Shown here piece by piece: positions 11,314 through 20,923 of a DNA stretch of 64,000 nucleotides. Source of the DNA: Boesenbergia rotunda (Eukaryota; Streptophyta; Magnoliopsida; Zingiberales; Zingiberaceae); NCBI GenBank assembly GCA_024364735.1, contig JAGFNQ010005213.1, positions 40,152-104,151 on the forward strand, written 5' to 3'. Made by a program: the position numbers and the translations under genes. The notes beneath the pieces are model-generated. The model did not search any database. It was not told the DNA's origin and saw only the letters and a program-made list of their open reading frames with translations. Positions within the stretch are counted from its first letter, which is position 1, and each line of letters starts with the position of its first letter.

Positions 11314-12077
11314 CCCTGATCGGTCACCAGACCGATCAGGAGCCGAACAGAAAAGCTTCTGTTCTCTCCCTGATCGGTCACCAGATCGATCAGGAGCCGA
11401 ACAGAAAACAACCAAAGTCTCTGTATGCTGCCTGATCGGTCACCAGACCGATCAGACAACACTGGATCGGTCACCAGACCGATCCACGAAGGAAGTTCGT
11501 GCCAACTTCCTTGATCGGTCACCAGACCGATCCAGCCAAGACTAATTCCACTCTAAGTTAAGAGAACGGGCTCCCAGCCTTCTCTGAGTCGTGCTCAGTC
11601 CCCCGGACCAAGACTCCATGCCCAGTTTCACTCACCGGGACTTCATTCAACCTAGCTTCCCAAGCTAGGACCTGGCTTCACTCACCAGGATTTCACCTAG
11701 TCCCACTAGGTGTGCCTAGTCCCACTAGGTCTTTTCCACATCACCTAGTCCCACTAGGTCTTTTCCTCTTCACCTAGTCCCACTAGGTGTGCCTAGTCCC
11801 ACTAGGTATTTTCCTCTTCACCTAGTCCCACTAGGTCTTTTCCACTCCACCTAGTCCCACTAGGTCTTTTCCACTTCACCTAGTCCCACTAGGTGTGCCT
11901 AGTCCCACTAGGTATTTTCCACTTCACCTAGTCCCACTAGGTGTGCCTAGTCCCACTAGGTCTTTTCCCATGCCAGCGTGCGATCTCCCGATCCATCTGG
12001 ACTTAATCCGAGTTCATTCAACTAAACTTAAATCGTTGTCAACACCAAAACAACAATCGGGCCAGACTGCATCAACA
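11314..12077 (-). mobile_element. LTR2-family LTR fragment, copy A
   Basis: The right end reads GACTGCATCAACA, the same end as LTR2 at 22854 and 57387. The left part (11319-11535) is an array of hairpins with arms CTGATCGGTC and GACCGATCAG. From 11694 to 11970 a second array has about a dozen ACCTAGT-CCC-ACTAGGT palindromes spaced by TTTTCC-type linkers. The left edge is cut by LTR1 copy A. Orientation is inferred from the full copy at 20924-22854. Confidence 0.78.
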
Positions 12078-12502
12078 GTTGTATGCCCAATGAATCAACG
12101 TTAACCAGAACTCAGGTGCCGCTATTCAACATAGACGCCCGAGATGTGTCACGTCAACAACGGATAAGCTTGTTCAGGGCTATAAATATACCCCTTGAAT
12201 TTAGAAAGAAGAACATCAACTTTGTATTTAATTTCTTATTTTGTTTTGTACTTTCAACGAGTGTAGCTTCTCCACCTTTAAGAAAGAGCAATTTAGTTGA
12301 GCTATTTATTGCCTTAGATTAGCAACCATCCAAGTTACATACCAAGTAAATTTCTTTGAGTCTCTTACTATTTTTCTTAAATTGTTTTATGAATTGCTTG
12401 TATTTTCTTAACTAACTCTATTTTTGTTAAAGAATAACAAAAGATTTTGTTTTAATTTGCAAGGCTATTCACCCCCTCTAGTTAGCCTGCACTGGACCAA
12501 CA
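12078..12502 (+). mobile_element. Partial 5' LTR of a Ty1/copia element
   Basis: A TATA box (CTATAAATA near 12180) lies upstream of an AT-rich transcribed region that ends CCAACA at 12502, followed by a PBS-like GTATCAGAGCCC. A copia gag frame starts 60 bp downstream. The left end is replaced by LTR2 sequence, so the LTR start is not visible. Confidence 0.6.
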
Positions 12503-12561
12503 CCTAGTATCAGAGCCCAACCGCTTCAGGAGGACTAACCGCCGCCTAAAGTAACAAGATA

Positions 12562-13360
12562 ATGGTCGGACCGACTATCCATGCACCTAAGTTTGAGGGG
12601 GAGTTCACAATGTGGAAACGCCAGATGGAAGTATTCTCGAAAATGGATTTTGAATTATTACTTATTATGAAAAATAGTTTTGTAGCTCTCGAAGACCAGG
12701 AAGAACACCTCTGGTCGAAGAAAGAGCAAGTTGATTTTGTGGCTAATGGGAAGTTGAAATTTCATTTTCTATCCATACTACCAGCACAAGAAGTCAACCA
12801 TGTTGGCCTCTACGAATCTGCGAAAGAGCTCTGGAAGAAGTTCCTGGAACTACATGAAGGGGCCTCAGAAGCAAAGCTCGCCCGTCGAGATCTACTCATA
12901 AGCCAAGTAACCAACTTCCATATGGAAGAATGAGAGATGGTGTCTCAACTACATGCGAGGGTCAAGGAGCTAATCACAGGACTTACGAATCTCATAGAAA
13001 CAGTAACTAGTCGAGATTTGCTAAGGTACGCTTTGAACGCGTTTCCAAGAATACCAGAGTGGATGTTCATAATAAACTCGCACTACATCTCAAAAGACGT
13101 CGAGGAATTACTTTAGAGGAATTATTTCCTACTTTTGAACTTCATGAGTTTCAGTGTGCAGATAGAACTAAAAGGATGGACAACATTGCCCTAAACATGA
13201 TGAAGGTCAAATCGGATGCGAAGTCTTCGGCCGATGAAGAGTAAATCATGTACATGGTAAGAAAGCTAAATAAATATTTTAAATCTAAAAGTTTAAAAAG
13301 ATGCAGGGCAAAAAGCATTCTCCGGGAAGAAGAAAAGTTAAATGCTACTGTAAAACACCT
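12562..13360 (+). pseudogene. Ty1/copia gag, broken
   Basis: The frame opens at ATG 12562 and has the copia gag (UBN2-type) block, with KLARRDLLISQVTNF and an ALNAFPR segment in later frames. It is interrupted by a TGA at about 12931, and further pieces continue at 13059-13244 and to about 13360 after more breaks. Zinc knuckle, protease, integrase and reverse transcriptase are absent. The sequence then jumps to RNase H at 13489, so a large internal deletion has removed the centre of the element. Confidence 0.75.
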
Positions 13361-13762
13361 AAATTAGAGGGGGTTTATAACAAAATTCACAAAGAAAAGG
13401 ACTTGGTTGGAAATTATGGAAGAGGAGGGGCCAAATTACAAAATGGCCAAATCACTTAAGTTTCAATTTCTTCTTCTTCCGTGCGATCGTGGTCAAATTA
13501 CAAGAGGAGGGAACAATTGATTATGACATTTTCTACAAAGCACATATACCCATTAAACTTGTTAGTTATACAGATAACGATCTTGGAGGTAGTATTGATG
13601 ATTCTCAAAATACCTCTGGTTATATTTTCAACCTTGGAGGTGGTGCAATCTCTTGGTGTTCAAAGAAGCAACCAATTGTGGCACTTTCAACTACTGAAGC
13701 AGAATATATAACAGCTTATTCAGCATGCATGATGTCAAACATTATAGTTAAGAGGACTTTTT

Positions 13763-13986
13763 GAAAAGAATACTGATTGGGAGAGTGAAAACCATAGTGA
13801 CGTGACACATTGCATGCATGATCTCCGACGGGTTCACCTTGCCCCCCAGGGTATAGTTTGATTCGGGGCGGCGGCCGCCGATGGTGTCCAAGTGATAATT
13901 GGACGTGTACATGTAAAGTGCCACGTCATGCTACATCATTAACTATGGTTTTCACTCTCCCATTTTCGCTCTCCCTATCATTGCTC
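13763..13986. mobile_element. Mutator-type MITE, copy 1, in the copia RNase H
   Basis: The sequence is homologous in reverse orientation to the well-bounded element at 16659-16913. Shared parts include GGGTATAGTTTGATTCGG, a GGCGGCCGCCG-like centre and the terminal GAGCAATGATAG (right end, reversed). The left terminus is diverged and no clear 9 bp TSD is seen, so the left boundary is approximate. Confidence 0.75.
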
Positions 13987-14110
13987 AAAATTTAAAATTT
14001 AAGCAAAAAAATCCAACAATTTTATATTGTGATGCAATTTCTCTCTCAAAGGACCTAGTGCTACATGGAAGAACAAAGCATATCCACTTGCGATTTCTTC
14101 TCCTAAGAGA

Positions 14111-14347
14111 AAAAATGTTGGACCAGGTAGCAGATGAACATGAGGTGACAGGCCCGACCCCACGGAAGTTTTCCATCGGTCACCAGGGGTAAATTGGGAA
14201 GCGCTCGCGGTAAGCGGTCTAAAAGTCAAGCGTCCCAGGGTTCGCGCCCCATTCGGAGGAAAAATTTCTACAAAATACGTCGTAGCTAGGGATTGAACCG
14301 TGGATACCCGGGATAGCGACTAGTCGCCTACCACTGTACCCGGGGGC
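14111..14347 (-). mobile_element. tRNA-derived SINE in the copia RNase H
   Basis: On the minus strand the head reads CCCGGGTACAGTGGTAGG (A-box region), followed about 45 bp later by GGTTCAATCCC (B-box). The body ends in a short T run at about 14111. The target duplication TTCTTCTCCTAAGAGA (14095-14110) and TTCTTTTCCTAAGAGA (14348-14363) differ at one base, as expected for an old LINE-mobilised SINE. A related copy lies at 45066-45275. Confidence 0.8.
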
Positions 14348-14510
14348 TTCTTTTCCTAAGAGAGCTTGTTAATGAGGTGAAATCAACCGAAAGTATTGTC
14401 CTACAATGAACAACTTGCTGATGTTTTTACAAAGCCGCTTGGAGGATCTATATTTTCAAGGAATCTTGAAGCAGTAGGAGTAAGAAGCACATTTGGTTCA
14501 TTGGAGGCAT

Positions 14511-14800
14511 TGTTGGGTTAAACCAAATTAAAGAATCAAATTATAAATTGATTTTAAATGTCTCTTCTACTCCTACAAGAAGCAAAGTTCAAGTTCATCT
14601 CAAGTACTTTTTCATGGATTCATTCTATCTATTCATGGATTTATGAATCTTACTAATGTTTTTAATATCTTGTTGATTTTCATGTTATCCAAAAATATAT
14701 AAATATGAATGAAGTGTTCAACTTTTTTCAAGAGAGTTGTAGAAACAAAAATCCAATTTGCTTCACAGATTTCTTACTCAGTTCCTAGTCCTTCTTTCTT
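14511..14800 (+). mobile_element. Possible start of the copia 3' LTR
   Basis: TGTTGGGTTAAACC overlaps the polyprotein stop codon, a common place for a copia 3' LTR to begin, and would pair with the CCAACA end at 12502. The 5' LTR remnant is too short to confirm identity, and no LTR end is recognised before 14800. Confidence 0.35.
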
Positions 14801-14802
14801 TT

Positions 14803-14857
14803 TCCTTCACCATCCACATTCTTGGCTGATAATTCCCGTCCACCTCAAGGGAGCTAG
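14803..14857 (-). pseudogene. Relic of terpene synthase exon 1 around the RRX8W motif
   Basis: Read on the minus strand, TAGCTCCCTTG, then GGGAATTATCA and CCAAG followed by TGTGGATGG, line up with the exon 1 segment of the intact terpene synthase (about 43965-44020) that encodes APLRRSGNYHPSIW. By eye about 70-75 % of 53 positions match, with one missing base that breaks the frame and the second Arg of the motif changed to Trp. No further exons are seen nearby. It is a short fragment of a second synthase gene or a transposed piece. Confidence 0.6.
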
Positions 14858-15464
14858 AGGACTAGAGGACTATAATTTAATTGGATTTAATTTGCATGGT
14901 TATTAAAATATTATTTACAAATTTAATTATAATTATAGTAGATTTTTTTATTGGCAACCCAATAAAACGAATCTAGTACAAATTCTCTCAGTTTTAATTT
15001 TTTATTTTCAAACGTAAATTCTTTTACCTAACAAACTCTAATAAAATACTATATTTTAATTAGATTCGTTCATCCCAGCGACCCCGTCAATCTGTCCCAC
15101 GGCTAATACTGGGAAGATAAATTATGAGAACTACTAATCCAGATGTTATAACTAGCGCATAGAAAAAATAATTAGTTGCCATCAAAGTCGATATAAAATT
15201 TATTTAAATTTTGCCATCGAATTATCAAAATAATCGATCAATCGATTAATGAAATCATGAATCAATCGAGCGGTGTAATTATCTAATTCAGGTATATTAC
15301 TATTAACAATATAATAGTGGATTGATGATTTTTTGATTTAATCTGACATGTTAATTTTAAATCGAAATTGAACCCAATAAATTGGAAAATTAATATCTTT
15401 TAAATGAAATTTTAAACTAACCGAACTTTTGATTAGGTTAATTAAATTTAATTAATCTTTTACT
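14858..15464. other. AT-rich spacer without recognisable gene
   Basis: Low-complexity AT-rich sequence with no coherent ORF, RNA gene or repeat boundary that I can support. It ends at the TIR of the hAT-like element. Confidence 0.5.
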
Positions 15465-16503
15465 CAGGGGCGGAGCCACCCTTGGCTAGGGTGGGCTCCA
15501 GCCCCACCCACATCAACCAAAAAATTATAAGTATATATATAAAATATAACTCCTGGCCCAACTTTTCTGATAAGTGGTATTTTGTAGTGTTGCCCTATCA
15601 GTTGGGCAGTTTCTGCTTTTTATAAAAACGCCGCCTGCCACAAATATTCTCAATTTTTTACCATCTGTCAAAATTTTCTGCAGCCAACACGAAACCTTCT
15701 GCCGCTTGCCAAAAGCTTCTGCCAAAAGCAAAATTTTCGAATTTCGAAGCCTGCCAAAATTTCCAAAGCCAGCCAAAAACTTCTGCCTAAACCCTTTCTA
15801 AAGTTTTCTACAGGCTACAGCCAACAGCAAATCGGTAAGCAATATTTTATTATAAAATTTTGATTATTTTATTTCTCTCTTCCATGAAATAGAAGAAATC
15901 TATTCATATTTAAAATTAATTTTTTAATCGATTCATATTTGAGATGAATTTTTTTATCTCTAATTTTTCTATTTCTTAAAAGTTTTTATAATATTTTTTT
16001 ATTTATATATTTCATATTTATGTCATATATAGACGATCGACGATGACTCGACGAGTATAACGTGACATCTTTTCTCTCGAAGAACAGCCGATATCTATGT
16101 GTTTATCACCACAGGTTTATTTTTTTTTATTTTGTACGAGTCAAACTACAATCATTTTCTTTTGATAAATTGATTAAATTTATTAACAAGATTATTAATT
16201 AATTTAGTTATTTTTATTTATATAATTGGTTATTTTTTATTGTTTGTTTGATATTAACAAGTATGACTTCATATGCATCATATTATATAATTAGTTAATA
16301 AAGAATATTTCTTCATTATTAGATATGATAATTTTTATATCTATTCATTTCAATACAGAAGACTCAGGAAATGAAGAAAAGAAAAATTATTCATATGCTT
16401 TTTATGTTATTTATATTTTTAAATTAATTAAATTTTTATGTCTTTTATAAGTTAATATTCACATAGTAGCCCTATGTAATTTGAAAGTCTGGCTACGCCC
16501 CTG
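15465..16503. mobile_element. hAT-like non-autonomous DNA transposon
   Basis: The left end CAGGGGCGGAGCCA and the reversed right end CAGGGGCGTAGCCA form 14 bp TIRs with one mismatch. They are of the CAGGGGCG type common in plant hAT elements. The interior is AT-rich with no transposase frame; an imperfect repeat of GCCAAAATTTTC-like phrases lies at 15640-15780. The expected 8 bp TSD is not visible (CTTTTACT on the left, CCCGGAAG on the right), so the insertion is old or the flank rearranged. Confidence 0.65.
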
Positions 16504-16658
16504 CCCGGAAGTAAGATCATTTGAGTCTTTTATATACAATTTTATCGTGCATTGTTCGCGTTCATGATCACGAAGTCACACAATTTTATCCTCCATTGTT
16601 CGGGTGTAAATGACACAAACGCACAAAGTCATACGACCTTTTGCATTAAAATATTAAA

Positions 16659-16913
16659 GAGCAATGATAGAGAGAATAAAAATGAGAGAGTGAAAAGCAT
16701 AGTGAATAATGTGGCATGACGTGACATGAAGTGATATTTTACATGCACACGTCCGATTATCACTTGGACATCATTGGCGGCCTTCGGCCGCCGTCCCGAA
16801 TCAAACTATACCCTGGAGGGCACAGTGAACCCTTTGGAGATCGCTGCATGTAAGGTGTCACATCATACACTATATTTTTTACTCTTCCATTTTCACTCTC
16901 TCTATCATTTTTC
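16659..16913. mobile_element. Mutator-type MITE with 9 bp TSD, copy 2
   Basis: The ends GAGCAATGATAGAGAG and, reversed, GAAAAATGATAGAGAG form TIRs that continue into a longer imperfect inverted repeat (GAGAGAGTGAAAA region). The direct repeat AATATTAAA is present exactly on both sides (16650-16658 and 16914-16922). A 9 bp TSD is diagnostic of the Mutator superfamily. A reverse-oriented copy lies at 13763-13986. Confidence 0.9.
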
Positions 16914-17233
16914 AATATTAAAATATCTATTCACATGTTGAGTTCATTAATAAATTCATTTGAACTTACGGGCGTAAATGACAAGGACAGTCAGAAAATT
17001 TAATTAAGAAGTCTGTGACCTGTTTGGAATGCAACAGAGGAAACTTCTTTTATAACTTATTCACTTGCAACATGCTTTCAAAATCTTAAAATAATTTTAA
17101 TTGTCCATAAAATTTTCAAATACTATCCTTCTTATCTTCATATCACTAATATAATTAAATCGTTATATATCAATAATACGCTAAGCAATTTATACGAACG
17201 AGTCTAACATATTGATTCTCTCTCTAAAATTAA

Positions 17234-17936
17234 GGCCATCTCTAACCGAGCAGTATCCCACCATATTTGATGTCAAAATAACACCATTTTTCTCCAACCC
17301 ATCACCATATTCCTACACCAAATTTGGTGTTGCACTGTAGCAACACCAAATTTGGTGATAATATTTTTTAATTATTTTTATATTTTAAAATTTTATTATA
17401 ATATATAATCATTAATTCTAATATATATTAGTAAATATTATAATACTAAATATTATAAATAAAAATTAATTTATAATAAATATTTTTTTCATAAGTATTT
17501 AATAATATTAATTATTTATTATAAATATAAATTAAAAAAATATAATAACCTATTTTAATTTTATTAAACATAGTTATAAAAATTTAATTGAATCATAATA
17601 ATTATAATAATTATGAATATTATGTAATAAAAATATTAAAAATAAAAATCATAATTTTTAATATATATATGTAAATTTTTTAAAAATTGATTAAATATAA
17701 ATGAAATATTAATTTTAAATATGATAATTATATTCAAAATAATTACTAAATTAAAATTTAGGTCGATAATTAAATTATGAATAAATGAATAAAAAAATAA
17801 AATATTCTATGGAATATTTTTTTTGGTGTGATATATAGTGTGAATGGGTTGGAGTTGAAATAGTGTTTGGTGTTAAAATTGTACCGTTTTGGTGTGAAAA
17901 TGATACCAAATTTGATGTTGATGTTTGGAGATGGTC
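17234..17936. mobile_element. PIF/Harbinger-type MITE with TAA target duplication
   Basis: The left end GGCCATCTCTAACC and the reversed right end GACCATCTCCAAAC are imperfect TIRs, flanked by TAA on both sides (17231-17233 and 17937-17939). The interior is strongly AT-rich, and inverted ACACCAAATTTGGTG-type motifs occur at both ends. There is no coding capacity. TIR sequence and TAA duplication fit the Harbinger/Tourist class. Confidence 0.8.
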
Positions 17937-18247
17937 TAAGCAGTTAAGCTATGTACTTGAAGATAATACAAAATTGAGTGTAAAGTAAGAAAGTCAAAAT
18001 AATCTATTTGGCTATCCACCTCAGTTTTTTTTTAAAATTTGTTTATAGAGTGTCGGTCCACCTCAGTATTTTTTTATTTGTTTAATAAAACTTTCTTTTT
18101 TGCCTTTTCCTGAACTTAGGTCTTCTCCTCGACCCGTCATTCCTCTTCTCGATGCCCATCCAAAAGGCAATTAATTTGCTACGACTAATAAATTTTTTAA
18201 ATAAAAATAATATCATGACATCTTATAAAAAAAGACAATAAAAGTAT

Positions 18248-18545
18248 AAAATAAATGAGGACGATGAAATTAAGAATAACATACCAACCAGATGCGAATC
18301 AACTTGATCAACTGACATTGTAATAAAAGGCTAAGGCTCTGCCCTTGAATAGAAATTGGATAATGTGCTAAATGCCTCCACAATTGCGGCATATGGATTT
18401 TTATTTTTATTTATTTTTAAAGGCGCACAACACTAATAAAATAATGCCGTGGTGGGTATGATGTCAATTTCGTTAGTACTTGGGGAGAAAATACCAAAAG
18501 GCAAACATTTAAAAAGACAAACATTGAGGGTTATATATTCAAATC
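18248..18545. repeat. Second copy of the 5704-6000 segment
   Basis: The matching is collinear and in the same orientation as 5704-6000, with several small indels and an extra block near 18330-18390. The rest of 17940-19340 is AT-rich with no gene that I can support; short ORFs there show no recognisable domain. Confidence 0.75.
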
Positions 18546-19341
18546 GACTTTTTACCCCAAAAAAAAAAACAAAGTGTACTTGTAAAATTATATTTATCAA
18601 AATATGTATTATAGTTTGAGTTTTATCAAATGATATAAACAAATTCTCCATATTCTGCTCCTACCCCTCTCGCTAATATCCCCTTTCCAAACTTCATTTT
18701 CTAAGACATCCAAATTACTTTTTATTAGTTTTAATTTAAAAATAAAATGTGATGGTTCATATACAAGTCACCTCATTTTCTCTCACCCTCCATATCTCTT
18801 CCTGCTCGTCTAAATACGACTCATCACGAATTTTTTTTTTTTTTTTGCATTTTGGCGGGATTGCAAAATGAGGTAGTTACAAGTGAGAGTATTGTCTTAC
18901 GGTGTTCAAGAGATGACTTTAAAAAATCGTTGAGGAAGATCAGTGGTGAAAGAGAAATTTCAAGCAATAGTGTATTTGGTAAAAGAATATAGATAATGAT
19001 TTAGTGGTGTACATATCATTTTACTACTTAAAATTGGTATATACGATAAAAAAAATAGTATAAGCTTTATTGTAGCAAAAGTTCGTGTTATTGTTGTCCA
19101 TGGATGTGTGACGAAGATCATGAACAACATCTTGAACATGGTGTCCTTCATTACTTAATCACTTTTGCGAGTTGCTCCACTGTGATGCTAAATTTCAACT
19201 AGATCTTGGTGATGGTACCATGATCAACCTTTCCTATTGATTGTTAGTTTGCAGAAGGAGTCTAACAGTGTAATACATTACATAATTAGGATTCTTATAA
19301 ATTTTGTAACACTACGATAAATTTAAGCTAGAATGTGACGT

Positions 19342-19480
19342 TGATATGGGATGATATCAGGGCACCTTGCGATTGATATCATCCCATATCAGGCCCAACG
19401 TGGGCCTGATATGGGATGATATCAATCCCAATGTACCCTGATATCATCCCATATCAGGTCCAACATGTGTCTTATATCGG
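19342..19480. repeat. Nested palindromes upstream of transposase copy 2
   Basis: The 17-mer GATATGGGATGATATCA and its exact reverse complement alternate: arms at about 19342 and 19374, then the pair again, with AGGCCCAACGTGGGCCT between them as a smaller palindrome. The block sits in the same place as the GGCC palindromic array of copy 1, in the presumed intron before the transposase exon, but its arm sequence differs. Confidence 0.85.
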
Positions 19481-19575
19481 ACCAATATCGATTGTTACTT
19501 GCTCTTTGAATTTACAACACCACTTGATTATGAATTTGTAATTTTTCCAACTTAGTTTGTAATTTATTTTTCAGG

Positions 19576-20923
19576 GATGATCATATTGCTAAAGAAATTC
19601 TCTCTGAGATATGGAATATGGTTGATGCAAATGCCGTTATGGGACATGAAGCTAATATATTAGAAATATCTAAAACAATATTCCATCATCTTCTGAGTAT
19701 ATAGTGGTGTGGTGAATACTAATAGAAATAACAAGGAATTTGACATTTGATCTCAATAAAGAAGCGAGTAACCTAGAAGATGAGGTTCTGAATCCTTGTA
19801 CAACACATATTGAATACTTTGAGCCTACTTGGAGTGAGAAGAAAGAGCATGATATCAGAATTGAAGAAGAATTACAACCCAATACAGATGTACAAGTATT
19901 TTTAACTAATGGTATGCAAATTGAACAATATTAATTTCCCCCAGAGCAGTATAGTAACTTAGAGGAGGAGTTCCCTATAGCCGATGATTCATATATTTTG
20001 AATTTTCGATTGCTACAAAGACTAATTCGAGAGACAGAGGCAACAGATGAGCATGAATTTTTTGTTGGATAAATTTTTTCATCTCGACAAAAATTCAAGA
20101 ATGCACTTGTGAAATATGCTATGGTTAAACATATAAGATATAACCTAATTAAAACCCGAAAAAAATAGAGTTAAAGCAACGTGCTTCAATTAACCATGTA
20201 CACGGAGAGTAGTTACACAGGTGAATGTAGAATTTACTGTTATAAAATATGTAAAGGAACACCAATGTAGAACAATTAGGGAAAGTGTTGATCATCAAGT
20301 ATGCTCTTCCTCATTTGTAGTGTCTTTTGTTGAAGAGCAATTTCTTTATAATGAACATTACAAACCTAGTATGATTATATTAGATATAAACGCTAGGTTT
20401 GGATTTACTATATCATACAAAAAAGCATACATAGCTAGGGAGAAATTGATGAAAAAGGTCATTGGAAATTATCATGAGGCATATAGAGATCTTTCAAAAT
20501 ATCTCCATGAGTTAAGAGTTAGGGATCCTAAAACTTATGTGGCACCATACATGAATGGTAACAATGGGTTCCAATATTATTTTTTTGGCTTTCGACGCAT
20601 GTCGAAGAGTGTTAAGGTCTTATCTATGTAAACTTATTGGAATAGATGTCACACATCTAAAAGTATCCGGGTGTATTATTGATTGCTATAACGATCGATG
20701 GTAACGATAATGTTCTCCCAGTTAGGAGTGGTTTTTTAGATCACATGAAGAGCTGGGTCCTACAGTTAGGAGTGTCATTTACATAGATCATATTTATCTT
20801 TGTCGAAGCAAGGAATTTTGGCCTAGGGCCGCAAACAACATTATAGTTCTAGGTCCTATAGTCTTGTGCAGCTAGATAGGTGAAAGAAGGCACGAATCAA
20901 GTCGAGACATATCGGGAAGGTAA
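19576..20923 (+). pseudogene. MuDR-type transposase, copy 2, internally deleted
   Basis: The sequence begins after the same intron acceptor as copy 1 (TTATTTTTCAG then GGATGATCAT). It follows copy 1 through the acidic N terminus, the MuDR block (FVG, stop at 20070-20072, then IFSSRQKFKNAL) and the open piece 20221-20631 with VCSSSFVVSFVEEQF. After NVLPV-like sequence near 20720 it jumps by deletions to the segment matching VYMDRIFPCRSKQFWP of copy 1, and stops at 20923 where an LTR2 element is inserted. A 68 bp insertion near 19660-19735 and several frameshifts add to the damage. It retains CGA at the codon that is TGA at 4282-4284 in copy 1. Confidence 0.85.

Larger units (their letters stand above)
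13489..14510 (+). pseudogene. Ty1/copia RNase H and polyprotein C terminus, split by two insertions
   Basis: Three pieces lie in order. 13489-13762 has the copia RNase H motif (YTDNDLGGSIDD, then SWCSKKQPIVALSTTEAEY). 13987-14110 continues with CDAISLSKDLVLHGRTKHIH. 14364-14510 ends the polyprotein with NEQLADVFTKPLGG and a stop at about 14518. A Mutator-type MITE (13763-13986) and a SINE (14111-14347) fill the gaps. Removing them restores collinearity with copia RNase H, which dates both as later insertions. Confidence 0.85.

Noticed and set aside
15465..16503. hAT transposase gene
   Set aside because: Only the TIRs support hAT; no transposase frame or zinc-finger motif was found inside.
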